Below are positions 33,715-42,756 of a stretch of 64,000 nt of DNA, one piece after another (positions within the stretch are counted from its first letter, which is position 1; the number at the start of each line of letters is the position of its first letter). The stretch covers positions 1 through 64,000 of the forward strand of contig CAKSKG010000002.1 of NCBI GenBank assembly GCA_934464775.1, in the 5' to 3' direction. A program made the position numbers and the translations under genes. The stretch comes from an uncultured Oscillospiraceae bacterium (GTDB lineage Bacteria; Bacillota; Clostridia; Oscillospirales; Ruminococcaceae). The notes under the pieces were generated by a model. It saw nothing but the letters and a program-made list of their open reading frames with translations, ran no database searches and was not told the DNA's origin.

Positions 33715-34206
33715 TTAATCATACGTACTCGGTTCGGGACGTATGAACTTGTATCTTATGATCTGATCTTCATACTCGGCACTGTCAGCCTTGTCTTCCT
33801 TGATCTTGTATACAACAACACCGACCTTGCGCTTTCTTGAAGGATCAAGAGCGCTGAACTTGGAAGAATCTCCTGATTCCTTGGTAGTGATCTTAAAAGT
33901 AAAGCTCTGATTAGGAACAAGCTTAACCTGATCGTCGGCAGCAATGCCTGCACCGTTGATCTTCTCATCGGCAGCAGTGGTGCTGTAATTTGTAAGCAGT
34001 GTGCAGCTTACATTGTCGCCGCCCTTCATGAGCTGCTGCTCACAGAACTTCATTTCTTCATTGAGAGTTCTGTTTGCAGCTGCATTGTCACGATTGATCT
34101 TTGCGATACCCGAATAGATCTGCGCCATCATAACAGAAGCGATTCCGATAATAGCCATTGCAACGATACATTCAACAAGCGTAAAGCCTTTGATCTTCTT
34201 TTTCAT
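33715..34206 (-). CDS. Minor prepilin, PilV/GspI-like, 163 aa
   Basis: The leader MKKKIKG is cut before FTLVECIVAMAIIGIASVMMAQIYSG, which keeps Glu5 and has the LVExxVAM form typical of PilV/GspI minor pilins. The small head follows (NFSTTAADEK to YKFIRPEPSTYD). Nine bases separate it from the next minor pilin and 15 from the PilX-like gene, so the three are one unit. Confidence 0.88.
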   Translation of the reverse strand: MKKKIKGFTLVECIVAMAIIGIASVMMAQIYSGIAKINRDNAAANRTLNEEMKFCEQQLMKGGDNVSCTLLTNYSTTAADEKINGAGIAADDQVKLVPNQSFTFKITTKESGDSSKFSALDPSRKRKVGVVVYKIKEDKADSAEYEDQIIRYKFIRPEPSTYD

Positions 34207-34221
34207 AGCATTATCCTCCTT

Positions 34222-36900
34222 TTAGTTTCTGTTAAGATATCTCTGTCTGCCCCATACGATACGTCCGCCCGCATTGGAGCCGCCTGATTTGTCCTTATTG
34301 TTGGGATCTATGAATACCATAGTCTCGATCTGCTGGAACTTGATGCTGTGGAATACCGCAGAACCGAAGAACGAGCAGTGATCTCTTGTACCCATATCCT
34401 TGCCGTTGTAGTTAAGGTTTGCTCTGTGCATTGCATCGCCGTTTGTCTGGCTTCCGAATTCAAGTGAAGCATAACCGCCGTAAATATATCCGCAAAGTGC
34501 GAAATTTCCGGGGTTGCTGAAATTGAACTTGGAATTGTCGCCGATGAAATACTGGATCTGGGGAGCTGCGGGAGATCCCTTATGATCGCTGGGATAGTTG
34601 GAGCCGACATACATCTTCTGGCTTCCCGTTATCATTGAATAGATCTGGGAATTATATACTGCCATGCTTCCTGCATAAAAATCGGTATTATCAGCAAGTG
34701 TAAATACAACGCTCTTGTCGCCAACAACTATAAATGTGGGGCTGTGAGCCGTCATATTGCCAAAGCTGTCTGTTGTAAGCTGTATCTGGATAGGATCTGC
34801 TGTTGCGTTGATGTAATATACATCATTGCCGTAGTTTGCAAGGCTGAGCTTGCACTGAGCAAAGCCTGCATCAGACTTGGGAGCACCCGATGTATCGAGT
34901 ATCTTGCCTGAATATACGCCGTAGCTGTCGGAAATAGTTCCCGTATAGCTGCCCGTAACATTCTTTGCAGCAGCGGAGATATCAAGCTTTGCGTTCTCGT
35001 CACCAACTGCATATCTGAAGTAATCCTGTGCTCTTACAACATCGTCCTCGGACTTTCCGCCTGTAGGAGCAATGCCAAGTGCCTTATATGTATATGCGTT
35101 CTTGACCTCTGTGCTTGTTCCGCAGTATACATCGCCTCTTCTGGGAAGAGTGAACTGCATCTGACCTGCATGATCGCCGTCCGTGATGATATTGTCATCA
35201 TTCCACTTGATCGTAAACGATGATGCAGTTTCATAAGTACCGCCGCTGAGGAATGATGCCTTGTTTGAAGCAACATTTGAGCCGCTGTAAACATCATTGC
35301 AGTGAACTTCCTTATGGAATTTGGGTCCCTGACCCGAGTTGTCATATGCAATATAGATATTGCCTGTGCAGTAAATGTTTCCGAAGAACTCATCGCCGTT
35401 GCCGCCAAGGTACATATCGCCGTCAACATAAACATCGCCGTAGAACTTGTTGTTGGCTTCCGAAGTAGCAAATGCAACCTTTTCCTTATGATCATCGGGA
35501 ACATTTGCCCATGTGAGTCCAGCCTCGTCCTTGAATGCTTTGTCAGTGCCTGTATTCTTGGGATCGCCGCATATGATATCAAGTGCGCCCGAACCCGAAG
35601 CTTCTGTGTCGCTTCCTACCTTTGCCTTATAGAACTTAGCGCCCTGTGCAAAGATGAATGGACGGGAAGAAAGCACTGTCGCATCTGAGGTATTCAGAGG
35701 ACCGTCACCGTCAATAACGAAATCTCTGTTCGACATTGAGAGCCAGCCGCCGTGAACTACCATGCTTTCGCCCTCGCCGTATGCCCACTTGCTGCTTGTT
35801 GCAACGATGCGGAAGTTTGAATTATAAACGATATTACCTACGAGAGATGTTCCGTCGTTGTTGAACTCTGTTGTTCCGCCGGGCTTTGAAAGTGCGGCAC
35901 CGCCCACAACTGCCAGCTTGTTGTCAGCATCTGTTGCATCGAACGAAGTCATAGCATTCTCGGGACCGCCCATAGGTGTGGTTGCCTTCTGGGTAGGCTC
36001 AAGGATAACGGATACTGTGATATCGCTTTCCTCATCACCGTCACCGAGATTTGTTGTTGCGGATACTTTAAGACGATAATATGTCTTATCCCAGTTGACT
36101 GTTTTAAAGTCGATCTTGCCGCCTGCTGTTGTGGAAGAACCGACATCGGTTCCGCTCTTCATGAAGTCAGTCCACTGAGACATATCCTCTGTAACGAACA
36201 TAACTCTGAGAAGCTCGACCTTGATCTTAGATGTCTGAGTGCCCGTGCCGCCTTTTCTGTTGGCAAAAAGACCCGCATCGGAATCTCCCGTGCCTGTAAG
36301 CTCGGGAAGAGATACTTCAAACTCAACGCTGTAAGGCTTTGCAGCTATTGATGATGCATTATCATGCTCAACATCGGAACGCATCTCCCAGTACTTGTCG
36401 TCCGAGAAAAGCATTGCACCGTTGGGGTTGCCCTGCTCATCAAACTTCCACTCATACTTGGGGTAAAGGTTGCCGAAGATCTGCTGCTGGAAATAAAATC
36501 CGTTTGTTGCCTGTGCACCTGCAAAGTCAACATAATAGCTTCCTGCGTTCAGACCCGGATCATCGGGGTCTGTAGTTGATCTTGTGTAATCCACAACATC
36601 GTTAAAATGCTTGGGAAGAAGCGTACCGCACACCTCGCTCAGCGCAGTTGTGGGAGATGTTGTTCCGGCGTCGCCGAGATTGGTCTTATCCTCAAGGTAA
36701 TTCTTGATAAACACCTCAAGCACCGAACGGGACGTATAATACGCCTGATTTTCTTCGTACTTATTATATGTTCTTTTGGTTGTCGATGAAACTACTGCTA
36801 AGGTTGCCAGGAGCATAATCATGAGCACAAACATAATCGTTACTACCATGACCAGAACTACGCCCTTTAGTTTGCCGTGACGCCGTTTGCTCTCTGCCAT
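34222..36900 (-). CDS. Very large PilX/GspK-like pilus protein, 892 aa
   Basis: The N terminus MAESKRRHGKLKG|VVLVMVVTIMFVLMIMLLATLAVVSS looks like a prepilin helix without Glu5 (Met instead), as in GspK, which caps pseudopili. It is followed by SSTTKRTYNKYEENQAYYTSRSVLEVF, a PilX-type start. The remaining 800 aa are far longer than usual. Residues about 487-545 alternate short strands and Gly/Asp turns (YGDVYVDGDMYLGGNGDEFF, GNIYCTGNIYIAYD), which suggests a beta-helix. I infer a tip protein or adhesin. Confidence 0.82.
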   Translation of the reverse strand: MAESKRRHGKLKGVVLVMVVTIMFVLMIMLLATLAVVSSTTKRTYNKYEENQAYYTSRSVLEVFIKNYLEDKTNLGDAGTTSPTTALSEVCGTLLPKHFNDVVDYTRSTTDPDDPGLNAGSYYVDFAGAQATNGFYFQQQIFGNLYPKYEWKFDEQGNPNGAMLFSDDKYWEMRSDVEHDNASSIAAKPYSVEFEVSLPELTGTGDSDAGLFANRKGGTGTQTSKIKVELLRVMFVTEDMSQWTDFMKSGTDVGSSTTAGGKIDFKTVNWDKTYYRLKVSATTNLGDGDEESDITVSVILEPTQKATTPMGGPENAMTSFDATDADNKLAVVGGAALSKPGGTTEFNNDGTSLVGNIVYNSNFRIVATSSKWAYGEGESMVVHGGWLSMSNRDFVIDGDGPLNTSDATVLSSRPFIFAQGAKFYKAKVGSDTEASGSGALDIICGDPKNTGTDKAFKDEAGLTWANVPDDHKEKVAFATSEANNKFYGDVYVDGDMYLGGNGDEFFGNIYCTGNIYIAYDNSGQGPKFHKEVHCNDVYSGSNVASNKASFLSGGTYETASSFTIKWNDDNIITDGDHAGQMQFTLPRRGDVYCGTSTEVKNAYTYKALGIAPTGGKSEDDVVRAQDYFRYAVGDENAKLDISAAAKNVTGSYTGTISDSYGVYSGKILDTSGAPKSDAGFAQCKLSLANYGNDVYYINATADPIQIQLTTDSFGNMTAHSPTFIVVGDKSVVFTLADNTDFYAGSMAVYNSQIYSMITGSQKMYVGSNYPSDHKGSPAAPQIQYFIGDNSKFNFSNPGNFALCGYIYGGYASLEFGSQTNGDAMHRANLNYNGKDMGTRDHCSFFGSAVFHSIKFQQIETMVFIDPNNKDKSGGSNAGGRIVWGRQRYLNRN

Positions 36901-37011
36901 AACTCATACCACCCTTTCTCAATAATTTATTCTTCTGATCTTTCCATTGGCAATAGCCGATCAGTAGATCCCGCAAGCGAAAAATACCGATCGGCACTGC
37001 TCATCAAAAAA

Positions 37012-37746
37012 TTACTTCGCCTGAGAAATATCCATGTGCTGTACAGAGATCACATCGACAATAGCTGTAACCTCAACTGTGTTAACATCGTTTACAACCT
37101 CAACAGACTGCTCACCTGCGGAAAAGCTCTTGAGATAAAGAGTCTTGTCGTTAAGGGAAACACCGTCGAAAATGTTGTAAATAGGATCCCAATCTGCTAA
37201 ACCCGATTCATCGCAGGGAATAGCGAATGTAATAGTTACTTCTTCAACCGCAAGGATAACATCGTCCGCACCTGCGGGAACATTTCCGCTGTATGCGTCA
37301 TAAACTTCCTGACCGAAGGAAGTTCCCGAAAGGTCAGCGTTCATCTTGAGGTCATATACAGTAGAATTCTTTACATAGAAATAGTCGCTGAGCGTACCTG
37401 CCTTTTCACCTGTAAGCTCCATGCCCTTGAAGTAAGCGCCGCTGTCCTTCAGGATATCATAAAGCATCTGGTCAGCCTCATATGCTTCCTGCTCTGTGTA
37501 GAAAACGTCCTGTGTAGTATCAACTTCCTTAACGCTGTTTTCCAGCTGTGTCTGGAGATCGGGGAGAGTTGCTATCTTGGCGTCAACGTCGTCACGCTCC
37601 TGCTCTTTAAGAGTAAGATTGTTCTTGACATTCTGCGATTCGTTCAATGCAGACTTAACGAAGATGAAGAATCCCGCAACGAGAACCATAATAACTACAA
37701 CTGCGATAAATATAACTTTATCTCTGTATGAAAGCTTCATATTCAT
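37012..37746 (-). CDS. pilO: PilO-like pilus assembly protein
   Basis: A 244 aa protein with a short cytoplasmic start (MNMKLSYRDK), one membrane helix (VIFIAVVVIMVLVAGFFIFVK), a coiled-coil (LTLKEQERDDVDAKIATLPDLQTQLENSV) and an extracellular alpha/beta domain. This is the PilO layout. It partners PilN in the alignment complex that links the motor to the pilus. Its start overlaps the stop of the pilM-pilN fusion (TAATG). Confidence 0.85.
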   Translation of the reverse strand: MNMKLSYRDKVIFIAVVVIMVLVAGFFIFVKSALNESQNVKNNLTLKEQERDDVDAKIATLPDLQTQLENSVKEVDTTQDVFYTEQEAYEADQMLYDILKDSGAYFKGMELTGEKAGTLSDYFYVKNSTVYDLKMNADLSGTSFGQEVYDAYSGNVPAGADDVILAVEEVTITFAIPCDESGLADWDPIYNIFDGVSLNDKTLYLKSFSAGEQSVEVVNDVNTVEVTAIVDVISVQHMDISQAK

Positions 37747-39335
37747 TATTCAGCACCTTCTTCCGTGGTTTCTTCAGTTGCTTCCGCATCGGCAGCAGCG
37801 GAATGATCTGCGCTGTAATATGCCTCAACGGAGCTGCTCTTGATATTTGCAGTTACCTCAAATTTGTAAATAGAAGTGTCAAATACGCTTTTAGCTTCAA
37901 CGTCCAGACCGCCTTCGGAAAGGTTGTATTCATAGCCGGGATATGTAATGTTATCGAACATATCAAGCTCATATATACTCTGAACAGCAGCTGCGGGGAT
38001 AGTAGGCTCGTCGCAGTAGCCTGTCAGCTGATACTGACCGTCCTCATAAGCAAACTGGAGACCGTTGCAGCCTGCATCATAGAATACCTGCTCAACCTTC
38101 TTGAACTGCTCCGATGTGAGCATGGGAAGTGAATCGTAATTGTACTTTGCGGCTGTGATAGCATTCTTGAAGCCTGCCACCTTGTCGATCTTAGACTGTG
38201 TAAGGTCAACTTCGGCTATCTGAGACTGTACCTCTTCGCTGTTGATGTATGTATTGATCTCGTCGATCTTCTTCTCCGTGTTGCCGATGCCGATATTGAT
38301 AGCAAGGCATACAACTGCAATGGCAGCTGCGGAGATGCCTGCTGCGATAAGAACTCTGATGAAGAAGGAAGAACCTGCCTCTGTCTTACCTGCGGTAGCA
38401 TCTGTTTCCAGAAGGTTGATACGCTCGGATTCCTTGTTGCTTCTGAACATGGCGCCGATAGCGTTTGCATAAGCCTGGAACTCGAAGTTTTCGTATCCGC
38501 CGATGTTGTTGGGAACACCGAGAAGGCTTGTGGAGATATCCATGCTCTCCAGAGAGTTGGTCAGTCTGATGTACTCTGTGGTATCACCGTAGAATACAAC
38601 GTTCTGAATGGGATTCTCGGGATTTCTTGTTTTCTGGAACTGGAACATTCTGAAAATGTTCTCGTTAACTGCCTCGTAGATATAATCTTCGGAGTTGTCA
38701 TAGTCAACAGGGTCGATAGAAGCAAAACGTGAGAATGTGAGCTGGTTGTTCTCATAAAGGTTCAGACTGATGAATGTGGGGTCGATCTGAACTGCCAGCA
38801 TAGGCATCTTTGCGCTGTTCTTCTTATCGGCAAGAATGATACGGGAAATGGAGTTGCAGGAAACCATTACAGACTTCAGTGTGATGCTGAGCATCTGGAA
38901 TACCTTTCTGAAGCAGTCAACCACTTCAAAGGGGCAGGCAGTAGCCAGTACCTTGAGTGCCTGAACGCCGTCCTCCTCGACCTGACCTGCGATAGAGTAG
39001 GAGATCGAATAATCCTCGGCAATACCCATTGTGTGTTGCATCTGGTTTGTTACCATTGACAGCAGACCTGTGCCCTTTGCCTTGGGGATATGCAGTTCCT
39101 TAAAAATAACAAGGTTGGAAGAAATGCTGACAACAGCGTCCTTGTCCGCCATTCTCTTAGCCTTCAGCTCTTCGCTGATTATTGTTGCCATTCTGGGAAT
39201 ATCTTTTATGTGACCATTAACAATCAGACCCTCGTCGAGATCAATAGTAGATGCAGAAGAAACTCTGATCTTATTGCCGCTCTCGGTTCCGCGGATTATG
39301 CGGATATGTCTGTCTGTAATATCAAATGAAAGCAT
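37746..39335 (-). CDS. PilM-PilN fusion protein, 529 aa
   Basis: Residues 1-300 have the actin-like PilM fold: MLSFDITDRHIRIIRG, VVSISSNLVIFKELHIP, and LAVQIDPTFISLNLYENNQL. At about residue 305 stands ERINLLE, matching the conserved cytoplasmic start of PilN (INLLP), then a membrane helix at 325-349 and a coiled-coil/ferredoxin-like extracellular domain. In most bacteria these are two proteins held together through exactly this peptide. The acidic tail ends ATEETTEEGAE. GAGGTG fixes the start at 39335. Confidence 0.88.
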   Translation of the reverse strand: MLSFDITDRHIRIIRGTESGNKIRVSSASTIDLDEGLIVNGHIKDIPRMATIISEELKAKRMADKDAVVSISSNLVIFKELHIPKAKGTGLLSMVTNQMQHTMGIAEDYSISYSIAGQVEEDGVQALKVLATACPFEVVDCFRKVFQMLSITLKSVMVSCNSISRIILADKKNSAKMPMLAVQIDPTFISLNLYENNQLTFSRFASIDPVDYDNSEDYIYEAVNENIFRMFQFQKTRNPENPIQNVVFYGDTTEYIRLTNSLESMDISTSLLGVPNNIGGYENFEFQAYANAIGAMFRSNKESERINLLETDATAGKTEAGSSFFIRVLIAAGISAAAIAVVCLAINIGIGNTEKKIDEINTYINSEEVQSQIAEVDLTQSKIDKVAGFKNAITAAKYNYDSLPMLTSEQFKKVEQVFYDAGCNGLQFAYEDGQYQLTGYCDEPTIPAAAVQSIYELDMFDNITYPGYEYNLSEGGLDVEAKSVFDTSIYKFEVTANIKSSSVEAYYSADHSAAADAEATEETTEEGAE

Positions 39336-39432
39336 TCTCGTCACCTCACTAATCTTTATAGTATAATTTTATAAAATTTATCCTTGGATTTGTTTTGCCG
39401 CCTCTGCCAACGGTCTTTGTTTTGTCTGTACC

Positions 39433-40626
39433 TTATGTGATATTTCCCATAGAGTTGTAGATTGCGGGGAGGATAGCTGCGATAACTGCACCGATCGCAA
39501 CACCCATGATGATGATCATTACAGGTTCGATAAGGCCGACAAGACGTGTAACGGCTTCATCGGATTCTTCCTGATAGAACTGTGCGGACTTATCAAGGAT
39601 AGAGTCCAGCGCACCGGATTCCTCACCGACATAAATGATAGAGCAGAACATGGACTCGAATATTCCCGTTCTCTGAATTGCGATAGAAAGCGATTCGCCC
39701 TGCTTTACTTCGTCAACAACCGTTACGAAGCATTCCGAAACATACATATTTCCGACGATATTCGCACTCTTTTCCAGACATTCGACCATGGGGATACCTG
39801 CCGAATAAAGAGAAGCCAGCGTGCTTCCGAAGCGAGCGGTATAGATCTTTACGATCAGCGGTCCCGCCGCAGGCAGCTTTAACAGCATCTTATCCCATTT
39901 GAGCCTGATATCGGGCACCTTCAGCAGATATCTTATAAGGAATATGACAACAGCGACTATCGCTATGTAAACATACCAATAGGCTCGCAAGTTATCCGAG
40001 AACTTGAACAGTGCGCCTGTCAGACCGTTCATATCCTCTTCCGTAAGCAGATCCTTGAAGGTAGGCATGATGAATGTGAACATGATGATGATGATAGCGA
40101 TACAAAGGATAACCAGAATGATAGGATAGATCATAGCACTCTTGATCCTTGAATTCAGTCTCGCTTCATTTGCGTAGTGAGTCTCAAGCTTCTTCATGAT
40201 TGTATCCAGATTACCTGAGGACTCGCCTGCCTGTATCATGGAAATATAGAAGTTCGGAAAAGCGCCGTCCTGCATTTTAAGTGCATCGGAATAAGCGGTA
40301 CCCTTCTGAACGTTCTCGTAGATCTCTCTGTAAATTTGCTTCTGAGCTTCCTTGGTCTGCTCCCTGCACATAATGTCAAGGGATTTTACCAGAGTCAGAC
40401 CGGACGACATCATTGCTGACATCTGACGGCAGTCATAAGAGAGCTCCTTTGTGGAAAACTTATGTATAGTTTTCCTTGAATCGCCCTTTGCCTCCTTATA
40501 GGAAGAACAGAAAAGACCTTTTTCGTGAATCTTCTCAAGGAAGTCGTTCACGTCTTCAGCCTGCATCCTCTGATTCTTGACGGTGTTGCCCTGAACATCG
40601 GTTGCAGTATAGATAAAAGTCTTCAT
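39433..40626 (-). CDS. pilC: Pilus platform protein PilC (GspF family)
   Basis: The 397 aa inner-membrane platform protein has two GspF repeats. The first includes LSYDCRQMSAMMSSGLTLVKSLDIM, the second ARFGSTLASLYSAGIPMVECLEKSA, with membrane helices near residues 160-185, 215-240 and 370-395. The ending GLIEPVMIIIMGVAIGAVIAAILPAIYNS is typical. GGAGGTG lies ten bases before the ATG at 40626. It opens the operon and has its own promoter. Confidence 0.95.
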   Translation of the reverse strand: MKTFIYTATDVQGNTVKNQRMQAEDVNDFLEKIHEKGLFCSSYKEAKGDSRKTIHKFSTKELSYDCRQMSAMMSSGLTLVKSLDIMCREQTKEAQKQIYREIYENVQKGTAYSDALKMQDGAFPNFYISMIQAGESSGNLDTIMKKLETHYANEARLNSRIKSAMIYPIILVILCIAIIIIMFTFIMPTFKDLLTEEDMNGLTGALFKFSDNLRAYWYVYIAIVAVVIFLIRYLLKVPDIRLKWDKMLLKLPAAGPLIVKIYTARFGSTLASLYSAGIPMVECLEKSANIVGNMYVSECFVTVVDEVKQGESLSIAIQRTGIFESMFCSIIYVGEESGALDSILDKSAQFYQEESDEAVTRLVGLIEPVMIIIMGVAIGAVIAAILPAIYNSMGNIT

Positions 40627-40713
40627 TAAAGTTTGACACCTCCGATATTGGATTTTCACTTTCCATGGCGGATACGGCAGCAGAGATACCGCACCCCGCC
40701 CACGATAATATAT

Positions 40714-40742
40714 ATTATATCATTTAGACCAAAAATTAGCAA
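40714..40742 (-). promoter_or_regulatory. Promoter of the pilC operon
   Basis: Minus-strand TTGCTA and TATAAT, 17 bp apart, with a leader of about 80 bases before pilC. Confidence 0.75.
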
Positions 40743-40942
40743 TATGTGAATTTAACTAAATCGAAGCATATATTTATTGCCTTTTCACCAAAACCGACTA
40801 AATCAGCCGTTTTTAATTGTACAAAAAGTAATATCGGAGCTGTTTTTTCAACAGTTCGTTTACAATTTAGGCAAATTCGCATTTAAAATTGTACATTTCA
40901 GCCAGCTATGATACAAGCCAAATGCCGCTAAAAGCCCCCGTT

Positions 40943-41773
40943 TTACATGGTTTTTAGTAAAAATTCCGCATTTTGGCAAAAAATACGCAATTTTTCATTT
41001 TCGTCAAGTCTGCTGTTTTCTATCATGCTTTTTTCCTGCAAAGGACTGTGCCAGGGCATATCGGAACCGAACAATATCCTGTCTGCGCCGTGGGAACGAA
41101 CCATTCTCACAAACATTTCCTCACCGATAAATCCCGCAGTGCAGGCAGTGTCGAAATACAGATTTTCCCGTCCGCAGAGGTATTTCAGAGAATCCTCATA
41201 CTGTCCCGGTCCGCCCATATGTGCGGCTATGACGGTAATATCCTTTACACTGTCCAGAAGCTCCGCCAGCATCTGCGGAGTGCTGAAGCTTTCGCCCTCC
41301 CCTGCCGACGGGTCGGGCCCCATATGAAAAAGCACTGCCAGTCCCAGCTCGGCGCATTTTTGGCAGAGCAAAATGCATTTTTCATCGTTGACTGCAACGC
41401 CCATAGCCTCCGGGTGGAGCTTTATCCCACGGAAACCGAACTCCTTTACACGGATAAGCTCGCTTTCCGCATCGGGATCGTATGGGTGAGCCGCTCCGAA
41501 GGATATCAGCCGTCCGTCGCTGTTCAGCGGCGAATTTATCAGCTCATAAGCCCATGTGTTTATTCCGTGGGGCTGCGTCGGCTTTGTGGCGGCAGGCATA
41601 AGCACCGCCTTATCTATCCCGAAGCTTTTCAGATCGGAATGAAGCTCATCTGCGGTGCCTCTGTTGACCGCATGAGGGATTATCCCGCTGCGGACATAGC
41701 ATTCCTCAAGAGAGGACACAGCCTTTTCGGCGATTTTTTCGGGATATGCATGAACATGAAAATCTATATACAT
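40943..41773 (-). CDS. Amidohydrolase family protein (amidohydrolase 2 type)
   Basis: A 276 aa TIM-barrel metal hydrolase. The metal ligands are visible: DFHVHAYP at the start, GIKLHPE, VIAAHMGGPG and ILFGSDMPWHSP with the late Asp. This order matches the ACMSD/amidohydrolase 2 group of decarboxylases and hydrolases. Substrate unknown. It stands alone, with a weak ribosome binding site (AAAGG, 13 bases upstream). Confidence 0.85.
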   Translation of the reverse strand: MYIDFHVHAYPEKIAEKAVSSLEECYVRSGIIPHAVNRGTADELHSDLKSFGIDKAVLMPAATKPTQPHGINTWAYELINSPLNSDGRLISFGAAHPYDPDAESELIRVKEFGFRGIKLHPEAMGVAVNDEKCILLCQKCAELGLAVLFHMGPDPSAGEGESFSTPQMLAELLDSVKDITVIAAHMGGPGQYEDSLKYLCGRENLYFDTACTAGFIGEEMFVRMVRSHGADRILFGSDMPWHSPLQEKSMIENSRLDENEKLRIFCQNAEFLLKTM

Positions 41774-41801
41774 ATATAATAGTATACCTTTGCTTTTTAT
41801 T

Positions 41802-42242
41802 CTACTTTTTTCTTCTCTTGTGGAAACTGTTGTAGTCGAACTTTATCTGATCGCAGATAAAATTCAGCATTTCCGACGTGGAATCCAGCAGATCGTCCAG
41901 AGTTGCACGGTCGATCTCCAGCAGATCGTCGGCAGGATACCTTGTTTCGATGTAGTATCTGCTGAGAAGTGCGCTTTTTTCTATCCACTTGACAAAGTTT
42001 CCGTCCATAAGCGCCGCCTGCTTGCACAGCCATGTAAGGTTGTGACCGTCGAACTGCTTTCTGTTTTTGAACAGCAGGAATGCTTTCAGTGCCTTTTCTA
42101 TGCATTGCTGACAGTGGAACGCCGAGGCACTGTACAGCCGCTTATCCTCCGCCAGCATGAGCGCCGCCAGATGATCCTGATAGGCATAGAAAAGCCAGTC
42201 GAAATACCGCTTGCTGTCGGTGCCGTGATTACCTCTTGCCAT
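41802..42242 (-). CDS. HEPN domain protein
   Basis: A 146 aa helical HEPN protein: YAYQDHLAALMLAEDKRLYSASAFHCQQCIEKALKAFLLF, then GHNLTWLCKQAAL and SRYYIETRYPADD. The RNase motif Rx4-6H seen in active HEPN toxins is not obvious. It overlaps the nucleotidyltransferase-like gene by 14 bases. The pair has the layout of a HEPN/MNT toxin-antitoxin or nucleotide-processing module. Confidence 0.85.
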   Translation of the reverse strand: MARGNHGTDSKRYFDWLFYAYQDHLAALMLAEDKRLYSASAFHCQQCIEKALKAFLLFKNRKQFDGHNLTWLCKQAALMDGNFVKWIEKSALLSRYYIETRYPADDLLEIDRATLDDLLDSTSEMLNFICDQIKFDYNSFHKRRKK

Positions 42243-42552
42243 AAAGCAACACCCCCGAATTATCTATTCTGTAAGCAAACGTGCAGTCATCAAGGGAATA
42301 TTCGCTCCAGTCGGTGTTGGTATAAACGATAAAATCACAGGGCACGGGACAGTCAATATTGATAAGCAGCTTCGCCTCCGTTTCGGAAGGGCTGTGTGAT
42401 TCGTCTGTTATAACGCACAGCTTGAAAGCTGTCAGTTCGCCCTTTGAATCAGTCTTGCTTGAAACAAGAAACACCTGAAACGGGCTGCAAAGTCTGACCG
42501 TTTCTTCAACAACGGCAGCAATGATAGGGTCTGTACTGCAATTCAGTTTCAT
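42229..42552 (-). CDS. Degenerate minimal nucleotidyltransferase (MNT)-like protein
   Basis: A 107 aa partner of the HEPN gene, placed where the MNT protein is usually found. The fold outline fits (helix, strand FQVFLVSSK, strand FKLCVITDE). The catalytic GSx10DxD motif is replaced by SS and FKL, so no metal-binding Asp pair is present. GGAG fixes the start at 42552. It may bind HEPN without modifying it. Family assignment rests on context and weak pattern. Confidence 0.6.
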   Translation of the reverse strand: MKLNCSTDPIIAAVVEETVRLCSPFQVFLVSSKTDSKGELTAFKLCVITDESHSPSETEAKLLINIDCPVPCDFIVYTNTDWSEYSLDDCTFAYRIDNSGVLLYGKR

Positions 42553-42635
42553 GGCCATTCTCCTTTCGGAATTTTATATATATGATGTAATTTATTGTAA
42601 GATTCTCCAAACCGTCTCATTCTTTCATCTTTATC

Positions 42636-42664
42636 ATTATAGCATAATACCAAAAATATGTCAA
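42636..42664 (-). promoter_or_regulatory. Promoter of the MNT-HEPN pair
   Basis: Consensus TTGACA and TATAAT on the minus strand, 17 bp apart. Confidence 0.85.
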
Positions 42665-42699
42665 GAATTTTAACAAAGTTATATTACGTTAAAACTAAA

Positions 42700-42733
42700 A
42701 AATGCAGCCGCATTTTATCCTGCGGCTGCATTT
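42700..42733 (-). terminator. Terminator of the chemoreceptor gene
   Basis: AAATGCAGCCGCA/TGCGGCTGCATTT stem with T residues, 24 bases after the stop at 42757. Confidence 0.88.
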
Positions 42734-42756
42734 AAAAAGCAACTTATTTGTATGTA

